Below are positions 45,543 through 56,215 of a stretch of DNA of 64,000 bases, piece after piece. The stretch's first letter is position 1; every line of letters begins with the position of its first letter. The notes beneath the pieces are model-generated. The model was not told where the DNA came from. It saw only the letters and a list, made by a program, of their open reading frames with translations, and ran no database searches. Source of the stretch: Halichoerus grypus (lineage: Eukaryota; Chordata; Mammalia; Carnivora; Phocidae); assembly GCF_964656455.1 (NCBI RefSeq), contig NC_135716.1:112933744-112997743 (forward strand), written 5' to 3'. Position numbers and translations under genes: made by a program.

Positions 45543-48000
45543 TTAAAGAAAGTTCCCTTCAGCAGAGGACATTACCAGACATTCTATCCATAACTCAGCA
45601 CAGAGTCCTCTGGACTGTCTAGTGGGCAAAATTAGCTCTAACCCATTGCTAATTTAGCTCGGAAAGAAAGAGCTCTTGTTTCTGAAGAATACACTGAGCG
45701 ATGTTTGAGAATTTTGAAATGATCAACTAAGGAGAAGAGGGTTTTAAAAACAAACTAAATAGTGACTTCTCCCAACACACACCCAAGGCACGTCTGCATT
45801 ATTTTCAAGCCTTTCTTTCTACCAAACAAATCAACTCAGGTAAGCAGAAGCAGTCTAAAAGTTGTATCCTAATTTCATCTATTAAGATCTTTGAAAGCCA
45901 ATATATTTTGGTTTAATCCCAACCTTTTTCTTTCTTTTCTGTGAGCTTGTTTTATAATAAACATTTGAAACATTTCCTTTCCAAAGTGCCTCTCCTCAAA
46001 TATCTTGTCTAGATGGTCTGTCAGGTTCCAGTTTGGCTAATTTGGTAATGCTAACTCCCACTTTATTTAACATGCAAGGCTAGGTATCGAAGCCCTATCT
46101 AATTGGGGTCATTTAAGGAAAACACCCAAGAAATGGGGTTCTTCTTACATATTCCTAGTGAGATTTTGAAACACTATTGTCAGGAAATACAAGCAATCCC
46201 TGAAACTTTCCCTTGGGTTATCAGAGTCCGAGACAATTGATGACATTACATCGGTCGTTCATTTTAGATTCGTGGAGCCTACAAAAATCAATAGTTTTCC
46301 ATTATCAGGTCCAGCTGGGTCACTAGCCTGTCAATGAGCTGTTACAATTGCTGTACAGGGGTGAGCCTGACCAGTCAATTGCTGCTGACAAGAGGAAAAC
46401 ATGCTGACAGCCACAGGAACAAGTCAGAACACAGATTTGCACTTCAGTTTGCCATCCAAAGAGACTCAGAGCAACGCCATTTTCAAGACATGGGGCACAC
46501 TCTGTGGGAAGCCTGGGGGAGGGGCTACCCCCTGGTTTTAGAGCACAAACGCCAAAGGGCCTGTCCTACCTCCAGCCAACCATCTCCTGTAAAGACTATC
46601 CTGTGGTCACTGTCTTTGTTAGTAAGAGGGCCTATACCAGCCGGAGTTGTCCCTAAACACCATCTTCTACCCCATATTGTACCCAGAGTAAGAGTAGGAG
46701 GAAGGAACACTGCTTTTACTACCACCAACTCAGATGTAATCATACATATCTTGGAATATATAAAAACTTAAAGGAGGACATAAACGGGCAAAGGCACCAA
46801 ATATAAACAGATATGACTAAACCTGTTTTAAGTATTGATTGAAGGACAGAAGGTCCTCCAGAGTTGATATATAGACTCCATCATTATTTATAATACTATC
46901 TATCCTTTGATCTCAACTTGAGATATTTTACTAAACCAAGAATCCCTCATTGGTGTCTCATTCACAGCCACTCCATCTGATGCAATGAACAGCAAGCAAG
47001 GGGAACTGAGTTCTACTTGCCCTACCTATAGTTAAATGGAAGTGGGGTGTAGAGTAGTCAGCTTCAGTAAGTATTTTAAATGCCCCCAATTAATAAAATG
47101 GCAACTGGCTTGCCTTACCTACTGTGTCACAAGGTTGTCATGAGATTCAAAATGAAATCAATTGGGAGTAATCTCTGTCCAACCAAGTGACCGTGTATAT
47201 GTGTGTTCGTGTGTCTCCTGCTCTCTAGAAACTATCCATGCAGCAAGAAGTTTAGAAGCAATGGAAAGAAGTCCTTCTTTCTCCAGAACAATTCATTTTT
47301 GGTTTAGATAGAATGCTTTCTTTTTTTAGTTGAACACATGAATAATGTATCACATATTCCATCATGAGTGAAAGCCAAAATTTAGAAGACAGCTCTGAAG
47401 CCTTACTGGGTTTGGTGGCTCTCCTTAGTTCATAGAGAAGAGGATTGAGATGCTAGCAGAGTAGACAAAACTGTCTGGGTTCCTGCATGCTGAGGGACTT
47501 CTGAAGCAATGGGAATTTGTGCAGTGCTCTGGTCTCCTCATGCTGGTTTTATTTCACACATCAAACTTTTAAGCTCAAAAGATAAATATTTTGAATTTGT
47601 TTCAATATTATGATTTTTAATGTTTCACTTTTATTAACATCTTTCAAGTATTAAGTTCTAGCCTTTTTTTAATGCCTCCAGTCTTGGGTTTGATTCTTTT
47701 GGAAGTCAACATTCACTTGTGTTCTATCATCAAACAAAACTGGTAATCAGCTGTATTACTGGAAGCCAAATAGCCAGGCTTTTCTTCTTTTTTTATTACA
47801 CCACCAAAAAAAAAAAATCATTTTCTTTAAATGAGTAAAAAAAAGTAGTTTTAACAAGAGCAAATTTGCTAGTAATTAGATGAACCAGTCTTATGTCTTC
47901 CAGCACTCGGAAGCATGAAATTCATCAGAACTCTCATAGCATTAATTAAAAAGAATTTATGTTTTTTTAATAAAATGCTTCATGTTTTAGCTCCTTTATT
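44310..48000. other. SINE-free intergenic DNA, possible conserved elements
   Basis: No gene and no carnivore SINE. Contains a (TC)n run at 45,253-45,285 and the polypyrimidine tract at 45,446. The block 46,220-46,400 holds motifs such as TCAATGAGCTG and ACAATTGATGACATTACATC that suggest an enhancer. The open frame at 46,334-46,771 has no recognisable domain. Confidence 0.4.
45446..45544. repeat. 99-base uninterrupted polypyrimidine (TTC)n tract
   Basis: Every base is C or T, built of TTC, TTTC and CCTC units. Such homopurine-homopyrimidine tracts can form triplex H-DNA and are slippage-prone. Confidence 0.95.
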
Positions 48001-48099
48001 CCTCCACCAAATGTGATTATGTGGGGGCTGAAGGGAATTCAGGTTAATATGTTGACACACTTAACAATGCAGGGTCATGTTGCACAATACGCTTCACTG

Positions 48100-48345
48100 G
48101 TTTGGTTCAGTACACCCCCTGACAGGGCCTAATCATCCCCTGCCCTAAAGGCAGAGGGAAAGAGAGGATTTTAATTACTGCTCTGTATGCAAGTTTGCCA
48201 GCATTAAATTGAGACATAATTAGGCCTCTGAATTTTAATAATTGTCCTAGCTAATTGGGCAGACAAGTACGTTATGCAGCATGGCGTGATTAGATAATTA
48301 GTATTTCCAAATGACAAAATTGGGCTCTTGATTACAAATTCTACA
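48100..48345. promoter_or_regulatory. Candidate conserved non-coding element with TAAT cluster
   Basis: Repeat-free sequence with repeated homeodomain-type cores: GACATAATTAGG, TTTTAATAATTG, CTAATTGGGC, GATAATTAGT and TTGATTACAAATT. Such clusters are common in enhancers near developmental homeobox genes. Conservation cannot be tested here. Confidence 0.4.
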
Positions 48346-48359
48346 TGAAGGGGGAAAAA

Positions 48360-48855
48360 GGTAGCAAGCAGATCTTTACAAGTCTATTAAGGGAGAGTTT
48401 AGCGATGTTGGTAATTTAAAGTCCATTAGGAGGCAACATTTCATTCTCAGAGCTGGGGGTCTGGGACAAGGACCTCTGGCCAACTTTGGCTCCCACTTAA
48501 GTCTCTTCCCCAGGGTGCTGTGATTTCTCTGGGGTCTGTTCATCTCCCCTATCCCCCACCCCCATCCCAAGCCTAGCAGTCCTCACTGACCTTGGGTCAG
48601 GTCTCTTTGGCTAGACACCAGATGGCAGGTGATAACTCTGAAAAAGAAATCATGGGATGTAGGAAGAATAGAACAGAAAAGGGGTAACCTACCTGGTGAG
48701 GGTATATGTATCTATTGTGTCTTTCCTTTGCAAGCAGCTGTTCTTTCATTCTTCTTCCAGAATTCACCACTGTCATTGTGTCATTAGCTCCTCTAAAATC
48801 TTTTTGGAGGAAAATCTTAAGACAAAATCTTAAATTTTTGAGGTATTATGTTATT
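48360..48855. other. Intergenic, nothing recognised
   Basis: No gene or named repeat. Confidence 0.5.
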
Positions 48856-48859
48856 GGGG

Positions 48860-49080
48860 TAAAAAGCATGGGCACTGGAGACTGACCTGGGTTTGAGATC
48901 ATCACTTACTAGGAGTATGCCCTTGGAGAAGTTACTTAATTTTGCCAAATCTCAGTTTTCTTATTGGCAAAATGAGGAAACTTCCCCCATAAGTTTGTTG
49001 ATAGGATTAAATAAGGTAATGCGTATAATTTAAAGCACAATGCCTGGCACAGAGTAAGTGCTCAATAAATATTAGCTATT
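48860..49080 (+). mobile_element. Nearly full-length MIR SINE
   Basis: Ordered MIR landmarks: AGCATGGGCACTGGAGACTG, CTGGGTTTGAGATC, CTTGGAGAAGTTACTTAATT, CTCAGTTTTCTTATTGGCAA, GGATTAAATAAGGTAATGCG, GCCTGGCACAGAGTAAGTGC and TCAATAAATATTAGCTATTA. Confidence 0.93.
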
Positions 49081-50380
49081 AAATGCAAATTAAATCAATA
49101 ACTTTAGAAGCTACAAGGTAAAGGTGCTGGGTCTGGCTCTTTACTATGCTCTTTACTAACAAGTGAGGCAAGGGTCCCTGGCTCCTTTGCTTTCTAAGAA
49201 GGGAACATGGTGCTCCACTTACGCTGGGGGAAGCCCAATGGCAACAGCTGCCTTTACAGCTCAAATGCCCAACCAGATTTCTGTCCATTCTTCAGAGGCT
49301 GGCATTGCAGGCAAGCCTGGCCATTCAGAAATCATGAGGGTAGTTAACCTAAGAAGAATGTGGTGTAAACTCTGTATCTTACTCCACCTTGTGACTCACT
49401 CTTCACAGATGTCACTTTATTGCCCACAGAGGCATACTTCTGGCTGCTAAATTTTTCTCACAATAATGAGTAGGTTGGGCTTTAGAGTTAGGGTTTTCAG
49501 GCAAAAGGAAAAACAATACAAACCAGAATCCTTCTAAAAAATGATTGATAGGTGGTTGGTGGATGATAATATGATGATAGCTTGTTATAGGGAACTCAGA
49601 AGTTCTGGATGTATTTCCATGTATAGTCATTAAGGATGACTATAAGGAAAATAACAATGCTTCCATAGCTTGGTTAGGACAGTCTACCAGACTGAATGAG
49701 AATTTCTTATGACTTTCTCAGAGTTTGTGCGTTCTGGCAGAGATTCCAATTCAGAATGCAGAGTTCTCTCTGTGGGTAAACTTTATATCACCATGGCATA
49801 ATCTCTACAGTACATAACACCTAAATAACAGAGAAAGAAAAGGCACTTAAGATTAAGTATAGAATGCATACATTCAGCTAGAAGCTTAGAAGGAAGAGTA
49901 AGATACTGTTCTCCTGGATGAGAGTAAAAACAGAGACGGAGAGTGAGTGTGTGATCTTTATGCCTGACCTCTAAGGAAACCACTCCTCTTGGGCTGTCTC
50001 TCTTTTGTTCACAGGGGTCACACGAGTGGCCTGGAGAGTTGGTGCAGGGCTCTCGCCTCACTGCACTTCCTAGATGCCAAGAGGAAATATCACCGTGGGC
50101 AGAGGGTGGGAGAAGTAATAACTGTCATAAGATTTTCTTCCTCGCCACACAATGCTAGAGCTTCTCTCCCGCTCTTTTGAAGAAGTGCGTTTATGACTGA
50201 TCGCTCAACACCTTGTTGGTTCTGATTGCAGAAAACACACCTTATAAATATATGATAACCATCCTGTAATAGAGAGTGTGACAATTTACTTCACAGTGCG
50301 TTTCGGGCTGCTAATTGATCGTTTCAGTCCAAGGACGATTTGGAATAAATTATAGCCATCAAAAGGATATCACAGCTCAT
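49081..50380. other. Intergenic upstream of CpG island
   Basis: No gene or named repeat. GC content rises only at the right end. Confidence 0.45.
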
Positions 50381-50503
50381 TTTAGTGGAAGGCGTTCCAT
50401 GTCGCTTCGCGTATGTCTCCGGGAGAGCGCCGATTGCACCCGCGGGCTGAGAGGAGGGGTGGGAGCCGACAGAGAAGTAGGAGGCTGGCGGGGCGGGGTC
50501 GGC

Positions 50504-50521
50504 GGGAGGGGCGGGGCGGGG
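50504..50521 (+). promoter_or_regulatory. G-quadruplex motif overlapping GC boxes
   Basis: GGGAGGGGCGGGGCGGGG has four G-tracts separated by single bases, the arrangement expected to fold most stably. It also contains Sp1/KLF-type sites. Confidence 0.7.
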
Positions 50522-50536
50522 TCGACGCTGGCAGTG

Positions 50537-50559
50537 GCGCGCGCGCGCGTGCGCGCGCG
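50537..50559. repeat. Alternating GC tract (Z-DNA-prone)
   Basis: 23 bases of strict purine-pyrimidine alternation, nearly all GC steps with one GT. NRF1-like half sites are present. Confidence 0.85.
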
Positions 50560-50690
50560 GCAGCTGCAGGTCCGAGGCCGGACGGTAGAGGCCTCCCTTC
50601 TGAGAAGGCGGTGCGGCCGCAAGCTGCTAAGGTTCCCCTCTCGAACCTGTGCGTCCTTCCCGACGAGGTCCTTGCGCGGCCCGACCCAGT

Positions 50691-50696
50691 GTGAGT
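50691..50696 (+). promoter_or_regulatory. Candidate 5' splice donor A
   Basis: GACCCAGT|GTGAGT is a strong donor consensus after the GC-box cluster, so it could end a first exon. Confidence 0.4.
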
Positions 50697-50748
50697 ATTC
50701 CCCACGCGCTCTCCACCTCCCGCAGGCGGCAGCGCCTGTTCATTTGAG

Positions 50749-50754
50749 GTGAGA
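50749..50754 (+). promoter_or_regulatory. Candidate 5' splice donor B
   Basis: CATTTGAG|GTGAGA is a second donor-like site 58 bases further on; an alternative first-exon end. Confidence 0.4.
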
Positions 50755-51250
50755 GTGCCCGCCGGGCAGAGGGCCCTGCTTGGGGCGGGAATGCTCACGT
50801 GCGCGGGGGCTCACCTCCGGCTCGTCGCTTCCTCTCAGCGGGGCTTCCCCGGGCGGGGGTAGGGGTAGAGGTGGTAGCGCGGGACGCTGCTCGCTGAGCT
50901 CCGGGAGCGGGATTAGCGAGGCTTGGAGTCGCCGCGGCCCCGTTGGGGGCTTTGTGCGCAGTTGGGGCCCGCGGCTCGAGTAGCTCTGCTTCTCACGCCG
51001 CAGTAGGGGAGGAGGGCTTGTGACAGACCCAGGTTCGGGGTGGCGTGGGAGGGGAGTCTTGCCCACAGCAAACCCGAGGAGAGGGCGTGTCGGGCCTGTT
51101 GGCGACGCGAGGGCGGCGGGTCGCGCCCTGGGGGGCGCGGCGAGAGCAGCGGCCCGAAAGCCTAGGTGACGGGACCCTATCCACCCCTCAGCCGGGTCTG
51201 GAGCCGGTCGCTCCCCCAGACCCTCGTCTTGTTTTCATTTCCCAGCAAAG

Positions 51251-54200
51251 TGTGTGCCGTTGTGTGGTGGTCATGGAGAAGGGAGACCCAAAGGCCTAGC
51301 CCTGGATGGGATTCGAATTCGGAAAAAAAAGTTTTCCTACTTCTGTCGCAGGCACTTGCCTTTCTGGTCTCCCCGCCTCGCCCACGAGACCCCCAGGCAA
51401 CTTTCATTCTCCTCCTAAGTTGAAGCGTAAGAAAGGTTGAGGCCCTTCAGCTCACACGTAACACACCCCTCTATCCCAAGTGCTCAAAGTCGGGGCTTCG
51501 CGCGGTGTCCTTAGTTGTTTAGTCCTCTGTCACGCTAATACATTATGTCAATCTAGGGCACGGATGTTTCCATGCAGGCGATTTTGACAGCAATCATCAT
51601 ACCAAGCTATTATGAAGTGTGATGTCAGTGCGTTCTGGAGGACGGATAATATATAAGCCAGTTCTTGACACGCTATCTTACAAGGAAACATCTGAGACCA
51701 TCAGTAAGAGGCATTTTAATTCACACACCAAAAATATTTTGTTTGGTTGACATCTTTCAAAATGCTGAAAGGTAGTAGCATTTATCATTTTGTAGGTATT
51801 TATCAATATACTCACAGAAGTCCTCCTAGAAAGGAGGAGGGTTTTGTTTTATTCCTATTCTATATAAACCGAGGAACAAAGATGTTGTGTCCTACCAAAT
51901 AGTCCATAGTAAGTCAGTGAGAAGGCTCTATTTATGAAACCAAACATCTTGTAAAACTGGAATAATTGGAAAAGTGAGGAAACTAGTTGTGTTTATACCT
52001 TTGTTGTGAAAGAAAATCATCTGCTAGCTTTAATGAGAGACCATATGCTTTTAGCACAAGTGCTGGGTGTGTGAAATGATCAGTTTATCTCAGGTATGGA
52101 AGTCAGGTAAACATTCTGTAAAACTCCAGTCTTAATGACTACTACAGCTGTCCTTTGGCAGCTACGCTTATTCCAGTGGAGCTATACATTCTCTTTGATT
52201 GTCCATTAATGTACATTGTATACAGTCATTTTCAGAAAGTTGTGTTGTCGAGAATTTGGTTGATCTGGATTTTATGAGAGTTCAGTTTTGCTGCTATGAT
52301 TACAAAAGCTGTTAAGTTCTAGAATATGGAAATGGGTAGGAAAAATTCAAGATGTCATAAGCTAAAATCAGGATTGCCCTATATAGTTCTATAGAATTTG
52401 TGCTCCACATTCCTTGAAATATAAAAGAATTATACTCAGTTAAGAAACCAGACTTCACCTGTATTCTATTTTGTGAGCAAGGCATTTACCATTAAAAAAT
52501 TCAGTGATCCTTAGACTGTAGGTTAAATGTAACCTTTGGGTCGAAACACTTGTCATTTTTAGTAGTTAGTTGTGAACATAGACCCCAAAGTAGATGTGTC
52601 ATAGAACCACTATATACTGCTATAAGTTAACAATATACTATCAAAATACAAAATCATGAAACTCCTCACCCAGTGAATTTAAACTCTTATGATATTCAAG
52701 ACCAGAATAGGGAAAGGGAATAGAAAGACAAGGAAAAGAGAGAGAGGGAGAGGGTAAGAGGTAGTTCATAGGATTTTTGAATTATAATTAGTTGAATTCA
52801 TTTGAGGGAAGAGTTTATAAGTGCTTTCCAAAAACCACCAGCAAACAATTTAAAATCTGAGGGAATAGTTCAGATTCAACTCCAGCTGAGACTATATGGA
52901 GAACCAAGAAAAGCAGAAAGAATGTAATTAGCTGAGTAGGAATTTTTATATCAGTTCTGGTCTAATACCTCAGTATTATATAAAGGGCCATGGGATCATT
53001 AGTGATTAGCAGGCATCCAGACCATAATGATGAGAGATCAAGGCCAGGGGACAAAGATGAAAGGGCCTTCCTGCTTAAACTGAATGTTGCAAATGCTGGT
53101 GCACTTATATAAGGAAGGTCAGCCAGCAGATAAAGAAATAGGGCAACAGTCCCAAAGCAACAAATGTATTCTTCTCTTTCACCCCAGAGTTAGATTGGAT
53201 ATGGAGATTAACCAAGCTTGAGCTGACACAAAAAGAATGTCCTTATTGCAGCCATTTATAAGGCCTGGAAATTTGAGTCTTGTCTGCTTTAATGAGCTTA
53301 GATATTGCCCAGAAATTGGGGAAAGGGACCTGCTGGGTCCTGGATACCAGGGTTACATAACCAACTAAAAGGCCAGTGAACAAGGTGGACAGATCCAATT
53401 CCAGATATTTTCTGGGTACACCCTGGATTGTTTGTCCATTAGGTAGAACAGCTCCTAAATTTTATAAGTACAAGGGAGTATTAGGTACCTAGTATACCCT
53501 CAATAGATACAACAATTGTGGAAAAACAGGTGACATGAGGTTAACCTTTTTTTTGTTTTTTGAAATGGATAGTCTAACTATCATGTCTGCTCATCTTCTA
53601 TAGATTTAAGAACCATCCAAATATTTCTTTCTTTGAGTCTACTAAATTTTTGTCTGTAGTGTTTATAGCTTCTGGATTGGAGTAGGGGGCTCTTAGTATG
53701 GCCCTAGGTAGTTGTAATAGAACTAAGTGTGGTTGGTATAGTTTGAAGTCCATCTCTTTCATAGAGAGGCTCTTGGTTTTAGATTTACAAAGTTTACATG
53801 TGGACCCAGAATATAGAAAAGGTGGGAAATTGCCCTGAGTATTGGGAAGTATCATGTGGTAGAAAGAATCCTGGGCCAGGAGTGGGGACCAGGTTTACCA
53901 TGTGCCAATTGTGTTACTTGAAGCAAATTTTAGTTTCTTTATAGGCAAAACGTATATTGTAGTAATACCCATTGGGTCTACTTCAAAAGGTAGTTTTGAG
54001 CCTCATCTGAGATGGAGTAAATGGAAGGACTGGTTTATTAAGTACCGTGCAAGTACAGGATTTTGTGTGCCACTACACAGGTTTTGTAGGCAAAGGTGTA
54101 GGGGTCATGGGCCCTGAGCTGTAAAGATATTTAAACCAAAATATAAATGAAGATGGAAACCTGCCTTTGGGAACTTGGGAGAATAGAGTAATTTTAGCAT

Positions 54201-54300
54201 AGATACTAGAGATGAGTGAATAATACAGTCATTATTCCTCCTTTCTCAGATTCATAAAAAGTAGTATTCTGTTGTCAGAGTATTCTCTTCTGCAAGAGAT
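51251..54300. other. Intergenic; possible intron of an unannotated transcript
   Basis: No gene, no SINE. A TATATAA-like box lies at 53,106-53,112 within a block (52,960-53,420) of unusual composition that might be an old LTR, not assignable. A weak MIR-like patch is near 53,870-54,060. Confidence 0.35.
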
Positions 54301-54301
54301 T

Positions 54302-54499
54302 GATTGATTTCTTGATTTGAGAGAGAGAGAAAAAACATGCGCACGTGGGGGGAGGAGAGAGGGGGAGAGAGAATCTTAAGCAGACACCACGCCTAGCGTG
54401 GAGCCCAACGTGGGGCTCAATCTCATGACCCTGAGATCATGACCTGAGCCAAAATCAAGAGTCTGATGCTTAGCCAACTGAGCCACCCAGGCATCCCTC
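54302..54499 (-). mobile_element. Older tRNA-Lys SINE, reverse
   Basis: GA-rich body, ATCTCATGACCCTGAGATCA, end GAGCCACCCAGGCATCCC. Imperfect duplication CTTCTGCAAGAGATT / CCCTGCAAGATTCTT. Confidence 0.92.
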
Positions 54500-54531
54500 C
54501 CTGCAAGATTCTTTAAAAATTGCTTCCTAAA

Positions 54532-54784
54532 GGGGCGCCTGGGTAACTCAGTTGATGAAGTGTCTGACTCTTGGTTTCGTCTCAGGTCATGATCTCAGGG
54601 TCACGAGATTGAGTCCCACATTGAGCCCCCCCCATCGAGCCCCCCATCAGGCTCTGTGCTCAGCAGGAATCTGCTTGAGTTCTGTCTCCCTCTCCCTTTC
54701 TCTCTGCCCCTCCCCCCATTCATGTGTGTGTGCTCTCTCGCTCTTTCTCTCTCTAAAATAAATAACTCTTAAAAAAATAAAATA
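54532..54784 (+). mobile_element. Older tRNA-Lys SINE with internal duplication
   Basis: GGGGCGCCTGGGTAACTCAG head, GATCTCAGGGTCACGAGATT, a duplicated ATCGAGCCCCCC-type segment near 54,625-54,650, long CT body, AAATAAATAACTC tail. Duplication AAAATTGCTTCCTAAA / AAAAATGCTTCCTGTT. Confidence 0.93.
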
Positions 54785-54799
54785 AAAATGCTTCCTGTT

Positions 54800-55500
54800 A
54801 GATATAAAGAAACCTGCCAGCTTGCTTAATACTATCAAGTCCAGATCTTCAGCATTGGCACTGAAGGCAAGCTCTACATGTGGGGAAAAGTAGCCAGACT
54901 TCCAGGCCTTGATTCCTGTACTCTCAGAAGTTCTTCTTAGAGATTTCATTAATTCCCATTGCTACCTTCATGTCTTAGGGGAGGACAGAAGCTGGCTGGA
55001 GTTCCATATATTGGCTTAATTGGTCAGCTGTGAACATTTTTAAGCAATTGTTATTCTTCCCACAGCAGCAACCCATTTTTGCTGCAGAGATAGCAAAACT
55101 TCCCCCCAGTCCCTTGCAGGCTATTTTAAAAAAAATTAACACTCATATCTTTTATTTTTTTCCTACTTTCCTCTGTGTATTTAAAAGTTACTGAGGCTGC
55201 TGGGGAAAGAACAGTTTGCCTCTCTATCTCACAGAAACACCAGTACAGATACAGGCAGCATCATTGGCTCCCACCAACATGGGGCAATGGCTCCAAGCAA
55301 GGATGGGAGAATGGTCTGGGACCTTATGGGGTGGTATATACTCATTCTGAGTTTTAGAATCTACCCTACTAAAGAGTAAGAAACAGTGCCCCTTGTCTGA
55401 AGTCATTGGTTAGAGGGATGTTTTCTGGAGGCTTGTTGAATATCTTCGACACAGTGATGCTTCATAAATTCACATTCTGTGAGGCACAGTGTGTTTGAGC
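54800..55500. other. Intergenic, nothing recognised
   Basis: No gene or named repeat. Confidence 0.45.
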
Positions 55501-55509
55501 CAGTATAGT

Positions 55510-55690
55510 ATATTGGGGCATTTGATTCAGACAGTCCGTGTTTGCATATCACATCTGCTGCTTGCTTGCTGAGTGGCTTGGGCAAGTTTCTTAATCTCTC
55601 TGAGCCTCAGTTTCTTTATCTGCAAAATGACAATAATAATAGTATCTACTTTAGGATTGTTGTACCTGAGGTGTATGCTCAGCAAATGGG
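55510..55690 (+). mobile_element. MIR SINE fragment
   Basis: GAGTGGCTTGGGCAAGTTTC, TTAATCTCTCTGAGCCTCAG and TTTCTTTATCTGCAAAATGA in MIR order. Confidence 0.88.
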
Positions 55691-55999
55691 AGCTATATCA
55701 TTAGGCTCTGGAGAGTGAGGGAGGAGTATAAAGAAATTTCCATTTTCAAGGATATCACACTGTGGTTGGAAGGGACTGAGTAAAAGAAAACTGACAAGAC
55801 TGTACAGGGCAGAGAATAGGCATGACATGTAAATGCTGCAGATAATCCGCCAAGGACTAGGATGATGATGAAGATTTCAAGATAGAGGTGGGAATTTCTC
55901 TCTGGGATTTACAGTCTGGGTGGGATTCAGATATGTATGGTGCAGTTGAGAAGCAGTGATCAGAACACACACTACAGCAAGGGTGGGAGTATGCCAGAG

Positions 56000-56215
56000 T
56001 GGAAAGTAAACCAGCTTTTGAGCCAGATAGATAAGCATAAGAATCCTATCTCTGCTGTGAGATTTTGCTTGGACAAGTATCTTAACTTCTTTAGTCTCAG
56101 TTTCTACAACCTTAAAATGGGTATAATCATATCTCATTTAGTTGAAGGGATTAAATAAGATGATGTTTGTAATGCCTAACATGATGCCTGGCACCTCACA
56201 AGTGTTCAATAAAAT
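56000..56215 (+). mobile_element. MIR SINE
   Basis: CTTAACTTCTTTAGTCTCAG, CCTTAAAATGGGTATAATCA, GGGATTAAATAAGATGATG, ATGATGCCTGGCACCTCACA and AGTGTTCAATAAAATGAAG in MIR order. Confidence 0.88.

Larger units (their letters stand above)
50380..51250 (+). promoter_or_regulatory. CpG-island promoter
   Basis: A sharp change to GC-rich, CpG-dense DNA inside an AT-rich, CpG-poor neighbourhood. It holds GC boxes (GGGGCGGGG at 50489-50497 and GGCGGGGCGGG at 50510-50520), a G-quadruplex motif, an alternating GC tract, an E-box CACGTG (50796-50801) and donors at 50691 and 50749. The features fit a TATA-less promoter with a transcribed first exon on the plus strand; bidirectional use is possible. The many open frames here are the usual by-product of high GC. 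No protein is recognised. The product may be a long non-coding RNA. Confidence 0.75.

Noticed and set aside
45172..45546. 124-codon frame ending in a run of Phe/Leu/Ser
   Set aside because: The tail is a translation of the (TTC)n microsatellite and the rest has no homology that I recognise.
46334..46771. 145-codon open frame in the intergenic region
   Set aside because: No recognisable domain, no promoter or splice context, and mixed composition. Chance frames of this length are expected in 64 kb.
50315..50798. Several overlapping open frames of 80-145 codons on both strands
   Set aside because: They lie in the CpG island, where high GC lowers stop-codon frequency. The translations are Arg/Gly/Pro-rich and overlap in many frames.
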